From: Ensifer sp. MPMI2T
GTDB taxonomy: Bacteria; Pseudomonadota; Alphaproteobacteria; Rhizobiales; Rhizobiaceae
Assembly: GCF_004827385.1 (NCBI RefSeq)
Contig: NZ_SRXN01000052.1
Span: forward strand, 1-36,455
Length of the DNA: 36,455 nt
Reading direction: 5' to 3'
The translations under genes and the position numbers were made by a program. The notes below the pieces were generated by a model that searched no databases, was not told the origin of the DNA, and saw nothing but the letters and a program-made list of their open reading frames with translations. Positions within the stretch are counted from its first letter, which is position 1. The number at the start of each line of letters is the position of its first letter. Shown here piece after piece: positions 8,849 through 17,479 of this stretch.

Positions 8849-9633
8849 AAGCACAACGCCTCGGCGCCTGGATCGCGATCGCCATTGGAGCGGGGTACTT
8901 TATCATCCCGCTGCTCGGCACGCTGGAATTCTCGCTGCGCATGCGGCGCGGCCAATATTCCTTTGATGCGTACCAGTCGGTTTTCTCCGACATCCAGTTC
9001 CGCGAAACCTTCGGCTATTCGATGATGATGGCGTTCCTGACCATCATCTTCGGGATGTTGCTCGTCGTGCCGACCGCCTACTGGGTGCGGCTGCGCCTGC
9101 CGCAGGTGCGACCGGTCGTGGAATTCATCACGCTGCTGCCGCTCGTCATCCCCGCGATCGTCATCGTCTTCGGCTATTTGCGCCTCTATAACTCCTCGTC
9201 GATCCTGCCGCTGACCGGCTCGACCTCCGGAACGAACGCGCTCCTGATGTTCTCCTATATGACACTGTCGCTCCCCTACATGTACCGCGCCGTCGACACC
9301 GCCACGCGGGCGATCGATGTCCGGACGCTGACCGAAGCGGCCGAGAGCCTCGGCGCCAAATGGCCGACGATCCTCTTCCGCTGCATCTTCCCGAATGTGA
9401 TGAGCGGCGTGCTGTCCGGCTCTTTCATAACTTTTGCGATCGTGATGGGTGAATTCACGATGGCGGCGCTGCTCAACCGGCCGGCCTTCGGCCCCTACCT
9501 GCAGCTCGTCGGCGCCAACAAGGCTTATGAACCTTCTGCGCTCGCCGTCATCGCATTCGCCATCACCTGGCTCAGCATGGGTCTGATCCAGCTCGTGTCC
9601 CGCTTCCAGAAATCCGCTCCGGCCAAGGCTTGA
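8845..9633 (+). CDS. ABC transporter permease (second subunit)
   Basis: A 262-residue permease starting at the ATG that overlaps the previous stop by four bases. The EAA-type loop reads LTEAAESLGAKWPTILFRCIFPNVMSGVL, and the protein has about six hydrophobic segments (for instance FITLLPLVIPAIVIVFGYL). It is the PotC-like partner of the preceding permease. Four bases separate it from the ATPase gene. The longer open frame that starts within the first permease gene is an out-of-frame extension and was not used. Confidence 0.9.
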   Translation: MKAQRLGAWIAIAIGAGYFIIPLLGTLEFSLRMRRGQYSFDAYQSVFSDIQFRETFGYSMMMAFLTIIFGMLLVVPTAYWVRLRLPQVRPVVEFITLLPLVIPAIVIVFGYLRLYNSSSILPLTGSTSGTNALLMFSYMTLSLPYMYRAVDTATRAIDVRTLTEAAESLGAKWPTILFRCIFPNVMSGVLSGSFITFAIVMGEFTMAALLNRPAFGPYLQLVGANKAYEPSALAVIAFAITWLSMGLIQLVSRFQKSAPAKA

Positions 9634-9637
9634 TCAC

Positions 9638-10699
9638 ATGGCATTCCTGACACTGAACAACATCCAGAAGTCCTTCGGCCCGGTTCAGGTCGTGCACAAC
9701 TTCAACATGGGCATCAACAAGGGTGAGTTCGTTTCCTTTCTCGGCCCTTCGGGGTGCGGTAAGACGACGATCCTCCGCATGATCGCCGGCTTCGAAGCAC
9801 CCTCGGGCGGCTCCATCGTCATCGACGGTAAGGACCAGGGCGCGTTGAAGCCCAACCAACGCAACATCGGCATGGTGTTCCAGGCCTATGCGCTGTTCCC
9901 CAACATGAACGTGCACGACAACGTCGCCTTCGGACTCAAGGTCGCCGGCGCTCAGAAAACGGAAATTGATCAACGGGTGAAGCAGATGCTCGGACTTATC
10001 AAGCTCGAGCACCTGGCGGACCGCTTCCCCTATCAATTGTCCGGCGGCCAGCAGCAGCGCGTAGCGCTCGCCCGCGCGCTCGCCGTCAAGCCGCAGGTGT
10101 TGCTGCTCGACGAGCCGCTCTCCGCACTCGACGCGAAGATCCGCGTGTCGCTGCGCGAGGAGATCCGGCAGATCCAGCAGCAACTCGGCATCACCACCGT
10201 CTTCGTGACGCATGACCAGGAGGAGGCGCTGTCGATCTCCGACCGGATCGTCGTCATGAATGCGGGACACGCCGACCAGATCGGCACTCCCTTCGAGATC
10301 TACAACACGCCGGCAACCCGCTTCGTCGCGTCCTTCGTCGGCACGCTGAACATCATCGAGGGCAAGGTCGCGGATCCGGCAAGCGGCGCCGTCACCATCG
10401 GCGGTCAGCGGATTTCGCTGAAGGAGCCGGTCGCCGGCCTGAAGGGTGGCGACAGCATCTCGCTCGCCCTGCGCCCGGAAGCGGGCTCGATTGCCGAAGG
10501 CGCCAGGGGCGACACCGCCCTCATCGGTGAGGTCGTCGCGACGAGCTTCCTCGGCTCCGTCATTCGCACAAAATTGCGCGTCGGAAACGACATCATCTCC
10601 TTCGACACGTTCAACGATCCGGGCCTCACCCCGCCGGTCTCTGGCGAAAACGTCACGTTGCGCTTCGCCGCCAAGGATCTGCTCGTCATCCGCGAATAG
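9638..10699 (+). CDS. ABC transporter ATP-binding protein (PotA/FbpC type)
   Basis: A 353-residue ATPase: Walker A GPSGCGKTT (36-44), signature LSGGQQQR (134-141), Walker B VLLLDEP (154-160), H-loop THDQEE (H192), then a C-terminal TOBE-type regulatory domain (from about residue 235; SLALRPEAGSIAEG is the typical LRPE patch). It energises the two upstream permeases. This is the last gene of the 6793-10699 unit; about 120 bases without a gene follow before the FMN riboswitch. Substrate as for the binding protein, unknown. Confidence 0.93.
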   Translation: MAFLTLNNIQKSFGPVQVVHNFNMGINKGEFVSFLGPSGCGKTTILRMIAGFEAPSGGSIVIDGKDQGALKPNQRNIGMVFQAYALFPNMNVHDNVAFGLKVAGAQKTEIDQRVKQMLGLIKLEHLADRFPYQLSGGQQQRVALARALAVKPQVLLLDEPLSALDAKIRVSLREEIRQIQQQLGITTVFVTHDQEEALSISDRIVVMNAGHADQIGTPFEIYNTPATRFVASFVGTLNIIEGKVADPASGAVTIGGQRISLKEPVAGLKGGDSISLALRPEAGSIAEGARGDTALIGEVVATSFLGSVIRTKLRVGNDIISFDTFNDPGLTPPVSGENVTLRFAAKDLLVIRE

Positions 10700-10822
10700 G
10701 TCCTGCTGACAGGCCGATTTGTTCCGAGGAAGCCCGGCCCGCGGATAAACCTGTCGCGATTTCCCGTTTTTCCGTCGCAGCGCGCGTTTGACCGCGCCCT
10801 GCCGGCCTATATAGTCGCAAGC

Positions 10823-10985
10823 GTTCTCAGGGCGGGGCGAAATTCCCCACCGGCGGTAGCAGCCAAGTGATCGCAATGATCATGCAGCTGAAGCCCGCGA
10901 GCGCTTCGGACAGAAACGGTCCAAAGGTCAGCAGATCCGGTCAGACTCCGGAGCCGACGGTTACAGTCCGGATGGAAGAGAGCAA
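10823..10985 (+). ncRNA. FMN riboswitch (RFN element)
   Basis: The 5' part shows the RFN signature AGGGCGGGGCGAAATTCCCC and CCGGCGGTAG (10829-10859); the 3' part shows GAGCCGACGGTTACAGTC and CGGATGGAAGAGAG (10951-10983). These halves form the FMN-binding junction. A GCGGAG/CTCCGC hairpin (10992-10997 with 11012-11017) follows, without a T run, so control may be at translation of ribH2, which starts at 11078. The rest of the 10700-11077 space holds no gene that I can support. Confidence 0.93.
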
Positions 10986-11077
10986 GCAGGAGCGGAGTCC
11001 CTTCTCGGGCTCTCCGCGCGTGCGTGTTCGCCCGACGGGATCATTGGAAAACGCCAAACCCTGAAAGGCTTGAGACC

Positions 11078-11551
11078 ATGACCATTCTTTCCCAACCCTC
11101 CGCCAGGATTGCAATTGTTCGCGCCCGCTGGCACGCGGATATCGTCGATCGCTGCGTCGATGCTTTCGTCGCGCAGTGGACAAAGCTCGGCGGCAACGCG
11201 GCTGACGTCGAGATCGTTGACGTTCCGGGTGCTCTCGAAATCCCGCTGCACGCACAGACACTCGCCAGGACCGGCCGCTATTCGGCGATTCTCGGAACGG
11301 CCTTCGTGGTCGATGGCGGCATCTATCGCCACGACTTCGTCGCCGGCACGGTGCTCGACGGCATGATGCGTGTGCAACTCGACACCGATGTGCCGGTCCT
11401 TTCCGCCGTGCTCACCCCGCATAATTTCCAGGAAAGCGAGCCGCTGATCGCCTTCTTCCGCGATCATTTCGTCATCAAAGGCGAAGAGGCTGCCAATGCC
11501 TGCGCCCAAATTCTCGACGCACGAGCCAAGCTTGCCTTGATCGATGCATAA
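11078..11551 (+). CDS. ribH2: 6,7-dimethyl-8-ribityllumazine synthase, type II
   Basis: A 157-residue lumazine synthase, which condenses 5-amino-6-ribitylamino-uracil with 3,4-dihydroxy-2-butanone-4-phosphate in the penultimate step of riboflavin synthesis. The N-terminal IAIVRARWHADIVDRC with a tryptophan in the substrate pocket, the EIVDVPGALEIPL loop, and YRHDFVAGTVLDGMM match the decameric type II enzymes of Brucella and rhizobia rather than the icosahedral RibH1. The ATG at 11078 is chosen; upstream in-frame codons lie in the riboswitch expression platform. It is a single-gene unit, regulated by FMN, and ended by a hairpin terminator. Confidence 0.94.
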   Translation: MTILSQPSARIAIVRARWHADIVDRCVDAFVAQWTKLGGNAADVEIVDVPGALEIPLHAQTLARTGRYSAILGTAFVVDGGIYRHDFVAGTVLDGMMRVQLDTDVPVLSAVLTPHNFQESEPLIAFFRDHFVIKGEEAANACAQILDARAKLALIDA

Positions 11552-11577
11552 GACGTTAGCTACCTGACAGTCACACC

Positions 11578-11616
11578 GAGGGGTACGATCGGCGGCGGTC
11601 GTGCCCCTCTTGCTTG
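11578..11616 (+). terminator. Rho-independent-type terminator of ribH2
   Basis: GAGGGGTACGA (11578-11588) pairs with TCGTGCCCCTC (11599-11609), an 11-bp stem with one G-T pair and a 10-base loop, followed by TTGCTTG. It starts 26 bases after the ribH2 stop. The U tract is weak but the stem is strong. Confidence 0.7.
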
Positions 11617-11744
11617 CGAAGCGTTGCGCGATGCACGTAATCGGCCCGATTGAAAAGCCGGATCGCCTGCAGTATGAAAACTTGACTTTTAAACGAAAGA
11701 TTAAGACTGCTCTGGGGCCTAAGCCCTGCGAACGGGACGCGACG

Positions 11745-12629
11745 ATGACATTTCAGCCGCGCATGCAGAACAAAATCAGCGGTTTCTCTGTCATAGGCGG
11801 ACTGCACCGGCGTCATTGGAACGGTGTTGTTGCCGATGTGTGGGACGTTGAATGCATTCCTCACGCCGGCGGCTACTACGTCGCGGAAGACCCGCGCATG
11901 TTCATCGTGCTCGACGCCAAGGGCGGCGGAAATTGCCGCGTCAAGCTTGCGTCGAGCGGCAGCGGCGCCGTCCAGAACTATCATCGGCAGGCCCTCTCCT
12001 ACATACCGGCGGGCGTCGAGCTCTGGACCGATGTTGTTGACATCCAGTACCTGCGGCATCTCGACCTGCACTTTAACGTCGACGTGCTCGGCCGGCGGCT
12101 GATGGAAGATCTCGACCCAAGCGCGATCGAGACGCCTCGGCTGATGTTTCATGACCGTCGTTTTCTCCACCTCGCAGAATTGATCGCGGCCGAATGCCTC
12201 AATCCGCAGCCGCTGCACGACCTTTACGGCGACGGGCTGACGCTGGCGCTGTTCATCGATCTGATGAAGATCAACCGAGGCGTGAGCCGCAAGCGCAGCC
12301 AGTTGGCAGCTTGGCAACTGCGCCGCGCGGTGGACTACATCGGGGAAAACATCGCCCGCAACGTTCGGCTCGAAGAGTTGGCGAACCTCACAGGGCTGTC
12401 GCAATCGCATTTCAGCCACGCCTTCAAAGCCTCGACCGGCATGGCGCCGCACCAATGGCAGACGAAGGCCCGGATCGAGCGCGCCAAAGAGATGCTGCTT
12501 GAGAGCAACGCATCGCTAACCAGCGTTGCGGCCGAAACGGGCTTCGCGGATCAGGCACATTTCACCCGCGTCTTCAGGAAGACGGTCGGCACGACGCCGG
12601 CGCTCTGGAAAAAGAGCCGCCTTCCCTAA
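11745..12629 (+). CDS. AraC family transcriptional regulator
   Basis: A 294-residue regulator from the ATG at 11745. The C-terminal HTH_18/AraC DNA-binding domain (about 190-290) has both helix-turn-helix units: VRLEELANLTGLSQSHFSHAFKASTGMAPHQW and TSVAAETGFADQAHFTRVFRKTVGTTPALW. The N-terminal half is a divergent cupin-like sensing domain. The open frame extends up to a GTG at 11601, but that codon lies in the right arm of the ribH2 terminator, so the later ATG is preferred. It lies immediately upstream of a siderophore receptor gene in the same direction, an arrangement common for AraC activators that sense the ferri-siderophore and switch on its receptor. Confidence 0.87.
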   Translation: MTFQPRMQNKISGFSVIGGLHRRHWNGVVADVWDVECIPHAGGYYVAEDPRMFIVLDAKGGGNCRVKLASSGSGAVQNYHRQALSYIPAGVELWTDVVDIQYLRHLDLHFNVDVLGRRLMEDLDPSAIETPRLMFHDRRFLHLAELIAAECLNPQPLHDLYGDGLTLALFIDLMKINRGVSRKRSQLAAWQLRRAVDYIGENIARNVRLEELANLTGLSQSHFSHAFKASTGMAPHQWQTKARIERAKEMLLESNASLTSVAAETGFADQAHFTRVFRKTVGTTPALWKKSRLP

Positions 12630-12719
12630 CAGCCGTTGTGCCAACTGCCTGGTGCAGGGCGGAAATTTGCCCAGGATCGTTCAATTTTCCTGGATCCGGA
12701 CAAGCCCGGCCGAAATACT

Positions 12720-12734
12720 TGAGATAAACGCTCA
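12720..12734 (+). promoter_or_regulatory. Iron-responsive operator (TGA-N9-TCA)
   Basis: TGAGATAAACGCTCA matches the TGA-N9-TCA rule of the rhizobial iron-responsive operator bound by RirA, with extended symmetry (CTTGAG ... CTCATC). It lies about 80 bases upstream of the receptor start. The motif rule is established knowledge; binding here is inferred from position upstream of a siderophore receptor. Confidence 0.6.
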
Positions 12735-12814
12735 TCTTATCAACAGGACGACTGGCCAGGTCGCGTTTTCCGGGGGATGGAGGGCGGCATGGCCGATTTC
12801 GAGGCATAGATACG

Positions 12815-15039
12815 ATGCAGAGCAATGGAAACGGGGGCCGCTTGAAGGATGTATTGGCAGGCGGAGCGGCACTCGCGGCACTCCTGATCGCCGGAGCGTC
12901 GCAGGCGCAGGATGGAAGCGCCACCCAGCTTGAAAAACTGGTGGTCAAGGCGGCGCGCCGGCGAACGGCACCGCCACCGGCCCCGTCGACGGCTACGTGG
13001 CCAAGGCGACCACAACCGGATCGAAGACGGCAACGCCGCTGACCGAAATCCCGCAATCGGTCTCCGTCGTCGGTCGCGAGGAGTTGGACGATCGCGCCGT
13101 GGTCAATAAGGTCGATGAAGCCTTGCGCTATACGCCCGGCGTCATGGCCGCGCCCTTCGGCGTCGACGCCGATACGGACTGGTTCTACATCCGCGGCTTC
13201 GATGCGGCGCAGACCGGCGTTTTTCTCGACGGCCTCTCCCTCTTCAGCTACGCCTTCGGCAATTTCCAGATCGACCCCTTCATGCTGGAGCGGATCGAGG
13301 TGCTGAAGGGGCCGGCCTCCGTGCTCTATGGCGGCGCCAATCCGGGCGGCATCATCAATCTGATCAGCAAGCGGCCGCTTGACGAGCCGCTCTACTACAC
13401 TGAAGTCGGCATCAACAGCGATGGCAACGCCTTCACCGGCTTCGACGTCAACGACCGGATGACTGAAGACGGCACCATTCGCTACCGCCTGACCGGCAAG
13501 ATCGCCGGCGGCGACAACTACTCCGATTTTTCAGAGGATCTGCGCGGCTTCATCCTGCCGCAGATCACCTACGCGCCCGACGATGCAACCAGCCTGACCG
13601 TCTACGGGCTGCTGCAAGGTCTCGACCAGGTCCATGTCGGCAACGGCTTCCTGCCCTATGTCGGAACGGTGGTCGACGCCCCCTTCGGCAAGATCGACCG
13701 GGATGCCTACTTCGGCGAACCCGATATCGACGAGGGAACTTACGCCCAGCAGATGCTCGGCTATGAGTTCACGCACGATTTCGACAATGGCTGGACCTTT
13801 ACCCAGAACGCCCGCTACGGCCATCTGCACAAGCACGAGCGGTACCCCTACCCCTACGGCTATGTCGGCCCGGGCTTCGGCAATGTCGAGCCCATCGGTC
13901 CGGACTACCTTCTCAACCGCATCGGCTTCGAGGCGACGTCGAAGGTCGACAGCTTCTCGATCGACAACCGCGCGGAGACTGATTTTGATCTCGGCGCCAC
14001 GAATCACACTTTTCTCGCCGGCCTCGACTACAAATACTACCGCCTCGACCATATAGGAGCATCGGGAGGCGCCGCGCCGATCAGCCCTACCGATCCGGTC
14101 TATGGTGTGCCCCAGGGGCCGACGGCCGTCTATGTCAACCAGATCTTCACGCAGCAGCAGATCGGCATCTATGCCCAGGATCAGGTGCGCTTCGGCGAGG
14201 GTTGGCTCGTAACGCTCAATGGGCGCTACGACTATGTCGATACCGACCTCAAGAACGGCGCTACGGCCTGGGCCGGAGCCTCCAACTTCGGATATGATGA
14301 CGGCGCGCTCAGCGGCCGGGCCGGCCTCGCTTACGAGTTCGACAACGGCTTCACGCCCTATGTGAGTGTCGCGACCTTCTTCAACCCTCTCGTGGGTTCA
14401 CGCGACTCGAACCCCGATCCTGCGGTCACGACTTTGGTGCCCCTGAAGCACGAAGAAGGCTACCAGTACGAAGCGGGAATCAAATACGAGCCGACGTTTA
14501 TCGACGGATTGTTCACTGCCTCCATCTTCGAGATAACCAAGCAGAACGTCCAGGTGACTGAACCCATCCTTGGGCTCTCCTCCCAACTCGGCGAGGTGCG
14601 CTCCCGCGGGATTGAGCTTGAAGGTAAGGTCAACCTTGATGAAAACTGGAAGGTCATCTCCGCTTTCAGCTATACCGATCTCGAGATCACCGAAGATACC
14701 AATCCGTCGCTGCTCGGCAAGTCGCCCTATCTCATACCCGAGACGCAGGCTGCCCTGTGGCTTGACTACACGGTGACCAGCGGCGCCTTCGAAGGTGTGA
14801 GCGTCGGCGCCGGCGTCCGCTATCAGGGCGAATCCTGGGCCGATGCGGAAAATACCAGGAAGGTGCCGGACGCCACGCTCGTTGATGCTGCGATCCGCTA
14901 TGAGAAGAACGACTGGGCCGCCTCCCTGAATGTCGCCAATCTCTTCGACAAGGAATACGTCAAGGGATGCCAGGGACTCTTGACCTGCGGCTACGGCGAA
15001 AGCCGGACCATCACGCTGAAGCTCAGCAAGACCTGGTAA
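12815..15039 (+). pseudogene. TonB-dependent siderophore receptor, frameshifted near the N-terminus
   Basis: Outer-membrane receptor of the FhuA/FoxA type. The first frame (from ATG 12815, GAGG at 12801-12804) encodes a signal peptide ending GASQAQDG and the start of the mature protein, SATQLEKLVVK. The main frame, open from a GTG at 12997 to 15039 (680 residues), begins mid-plug: TPLTEIPQSVSVVGREELDDR, then YIRGFDAAQTGVFLDG, VLKGPASVLYGGANPGGIINL, and ends in a beta-strand with terminal aromatic residue (TLKLSKTW). Adding one G in the AAGG run at about 12947-12950 joins the frames as LVVKGGAPANGTATGPVDGYVA and restores a 741-residue receptor. Without that base the product lacks a signal peptide. 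Either a recent one-base loss or a sequencing error. Hydroxamate siderophore uptake is likely by family; the ligand is not provable. Confidence 0.82.
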
Positions 15040-15063
15040 GCGCCTCTTGAGTCGCTTCGTGAA

Positions 15064-15088
15064 GCGCCTGAATCGGGCCTTCAGGCGC
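15064..15088. terminator. Hairpin between convergent genes
   Basis: GCGCCTGAA (15064-15072) pairs perfectly with TTCAGGCGC (15080-15088) with a 7-base loop, 24 bases after the receptor stop and facing the convergent LtrA gene. No clear T run on either side; probably a bidirectional terminator. Confidence 0.5.
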
Positions 15089-15138
15089 CTCTCACAAAGC
15101 CTTGATGCGACTCGACAATTGCGTCCCGAAACAGGGCC

Positions 15139-16416
15139 TCAATGCGCGCTCTGCCCGCCCCCGAGCGCGCGTTCGAGCGACCGTGCCATGTGGCGATGGC
15201 CGGCGCGTTCGTAACCGATGACGGTGATGACCGGCGCGAACGTCAGAATGACGAGGCAGACCGCCATGTCGATACCCGCTGTCGCCGCCCCAACGGACGC
15301 GGCCAGCACCAGGACCGTGGCGCAGAACTGCCAGACGTGACGGCGCTCCATCGCCCTGACCAGATAGACGTACATGGCGTAGATCGAGCCCACATAAACT
15401 GCGACGGGGACGGCGACGGTCAGAACCGTCGCGACGGATGAGATATGCGCCTTGTGCTCGATGTAGTAGGCAGCGACGTGCAGACCCGCGCCCGTCGCAA
15501 TGATGGCGGCGAAGATCACCATGTGCCCATAGCCCCAGACGAAGGCGCGCTTGCGGAACTTGTGAAGGATCTCCGCGCTCGGGAGCGTGAAGTAGATCCA
15601 CCACATGCCGAAGGTGAGCCCCGTGCCTGCAATGCAGACCAGCACCACGTCAAGGTTCCAGCCGCGCCCCTCGACGACCGCTGTCACGGAGGCCACCGTT
15701 CCAACCACGCCTTCACCGAGTGCGATGATCGCAAGCAGGCCGTAGCGCTCGGCAATATGGTGCGCGTGCCAGGGGGTACCACCCTGCAGCGACTCCGCGA
15801 TCACCGGCCCGGCCATTTCGACAAGGGTCAGCACGACGACGAACACGAAGGTGACGAGCAGGGAGAAATCGATGAAGATCAACACGATCCAGCCGATCTG
15901 GGCGACGGAGACCGCCGCCGCATAGGTTGTGCAGGCCTTGCGGCGGAGCGGATCCTCGCGCGCCGCCCGCAGCCACTGGAACACCATGGCGGCCCGCATC
16001 ACGACATAGCCAAGCACCATGACGCCGTTGTTCAGATTTTCGCCCTTGTCGATCGACTCGAACATCGGCGGCAGCCCGATGGCGAGAATGAGCACGCCGG
16101 CCATCTGTACCATCGTCACGCAGCGAAACACCCAGTCGTCGGTGTCGTAGGCGGAAGCGAACCAGGAAAAGTTCACCCAGGCCCAGCAGATTGCGAAGGT
16201 CGCGAAGCCGAAGCCGATCAGCCCGGCCCTGACGTGTCCCTCGGCGAGGAGATGCGCAAGCTGCGCGGCAGCGAGGCTGAAGGCGATGACAAAGGTCAGG
16301 TCGAAGAGCAGCTCCAATGGTGTCGCTGCGCGATGGCCTTCGTGCGGATCCCGCCCGCTCATCGTGGCGACATGATGAGCAACCGAATGCGGCTTGTGTT
16401 GCGGGATCTCGGACAT
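15139..16416 (-). CDS. Low temperature requirement protein A (LtrA) family
   Basis: A 425-residue polytopic membrane protein with about ten to twelve hydrophobic segments. Family marks are the N-terminal TPLELLFDLTFVIAFSLAAAQLAHLL, the WVNFSWFASAYDTDDWVFRCVTMVQMAGVL stretch, HIAERYGLLAIIALGEGVVG in the middle, and GMWWIYFTLPSAEILH. The N-terminus is rich in histidine (HKPHSVAHHV ... HEGHR). The biochemical role of LtrA proteins is unknown; the name comes from a Listeria mutant phenotype. It is a stand-alone gene, convergent with the siderophore receptor and 73 bases downstream of the LuxR-type regulator on the same strand. Confidence 0.85.
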   Translation of the reverse strand: MSEIPQHKPHSVAHHVATMSGRDPHEGHRAATPLELLFDLTFVIAFSLAAAQLAHLLAEGHVRAGLIGFGFATFAICWAWVNFSWFASAYDTDDWVFRCVTMVQMAGVLILAIGLPPMFESIDKGENLNNGVMVLGYVVMRAAMVFQWLRAAREDPLRRKACTTYAAAVSVAQIGWIVLIFIDFSLLVTFVFVVVLTLVEMAGPVIAESLQGGTPWHAHHIAERYGLLAIIALGEGVVGTVASVTAVVEGRGWNLDVVLVCIAGTGLTFGMWWIYFTLPSAEILHKFRKRAFVWGYGHMVIFAAIIATGAGLHVAAYYIEHKAHISSVATVLTVAVPVAVYVGSIYAMYVYLVRAMERRHVWQFCATVLVLAASVGAATAGIDMAVCLVILTFAPVITVIGYERAGHRHMARSLERALGGGQSAH

Positions 16417-16489
16417 CGAACGCTCCGGCTCTTTTAGGAAGTCCGAGCATCCTCAAATATTCACTCGAAGCCAGTCAAGGCCGCGTCCC

Positions 16490-17293
16490 TTACTGGCCGA
16501 GATTCTTGAGGTAGAGCGAAAGAAGCTGGGTCTGAGAGGAGATGCCGAGCTTGCGATAGACGTTGCGCCGGTGAACCTTGACGGTGCCGGTCGAGATGCC
16601 GAGCTTGAGGCCGATCGACTCCGACGAATGCCCCTGAAGCACCAATTCGATGATCACCGCCTCCCTTTCGGTCAGGTTCAGGTGTTGCCAGACACCATCG
16701 GCGGGCGGATGGGCCGCCTTGCGCCGGCCTCGCCCTGTCTTCGCCAGTGCCGCGTCGAAACGGCGGCGGAGATCCGCCCAGTGATGGCGCACCAGCGCCG
16801 CCACCAACGGCTCCACCTTCTTGAGCAGAGCGAATTCCGCCGCGCTAAACGTACCGGTCGCCTCGCGCCTCATCAGCGAGAGGACGACCGTGATCTCACC
16901 GCTGATCGGCACGAAAAAGCCGACCTCCTCCGCAAGCCCCGTCTGGACATAATAGGTGCGGTAATACTCGCTCGAAAAGAAACGATCGGGCGCCAGTTCC
17001 CGCATCCGCCAGACGCCGGGCTTCGGCGCGCATGCAGCGTGGTAGAAGGGGTCGAGCAGATAGGGTCCGGCCTGATAGAGGCTGACGAAGAGAACATGGT
17101 CCTTCGCGTTGAAGGTACTGTAGAGATCGATCGGGCGTTCCTTGCCGCGATAGGCGAAGACGACGACGTAATCGAAGTTCATCAGCGTCGACATAAGCTG
17201 CCGAAATGCGCCACCGACGGCCTGATCCTCCATCGGCGCACCGTCGACCAGGGGCGCGAGCGCCTGAAAAAGTCCATCGAGGTCGATACTCAA
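16490..17293 (-). CDS. LuxR family transcriptional regulator
   Basis: A 267-residue regulator with a C-terminal LuxR/FixJ helix-turn-helix (about 205-265): LNLTEREAVIIELVLQGHSS, ESIGLKLGISTGTVKVHRRN, VYRKLGISSQTQLLSLYL. The N-terminal about 180 residues carry no recognisable receiver or autoinducer motif; features such as RPIDLYSTF and GPYLLDPFYHAAC suggest a GAF/PAS-like sensing fold, a type often found beside ABC importers. It is divergent from the ATPase gene of the importer at 17480 and likely controls it. The intergenic space carries repeated GGGGTATA boxes. Confidence 0.85.
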   Translation of the reverse strand: MSIDLDGLFQALAPLVDGAPMEDQAVGGAFRQLMSTLMNFDYVVVFAYRGKERPIDLYSTFNAKDHVLFVSLYQAGPYLLDPFYHAACAPKPGVWRMRELAPDRFFSSEYYRTYYVQTGLAEEVGFFVPISGEITVVLSLMRREATGTFSAAEFALLKKVEPLVAALVRHHWADLRRRFDAALAKTGRGRRKAAHPPADGVWQHLNLTEREAVIIELVLQGHSSESIGLKLGISTGTVKVHRRNVYRKLGISSQTQLLSLYLKNLGQ

Positions 17294-17324
17294 ACCACGC
17301 TCCCCGGCCGATTTTTCCCGCTTC

Positions 17325-17383
17325 GGGGTATACTCCTTCCACAGGGCAATCCCGGTTTAAATACCTCTCTTGGGGTATATACC
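17325..17383. promoter_or_regulatory. Candidate LuxR-regulator binding region with GGGGTATA repeats
   Basis: GGGGTATA occurs at 17325-17332 and again at 17372-17379, 47 bases apart, and an opposite-facing ATACC at 17361-17365 makes ATACC-N8-GGTAT around the second copy. The boxes lie in the 186-base divergent space between the LuxR-type gene and the ABC importer. Regulatory role is inferred from position and repetition. Confidence 0.4.
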
Positions 17384-17479
17384 AGCGCCGCGGCATTTGA
17401 CTAGGCTACCTGCCAATAGCGGCGGGAGGAAGCGGCACAAGAACCGCAATCGATCCAAAGACAACCGCAGGGAACAGAC

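Noticed and set aside
10867..11064. Short plus-strand frame of 65 codons
   Set aside because: It lies wholly in the FMN riboswitch and its expression platform, so it is not a gene.
12997..15039. Intact receptor gene starting at the GTG 12997
   Set aside because: That start would remove the signal peptide and the first part of the plug, both of which are present immediately upstream in another frame.
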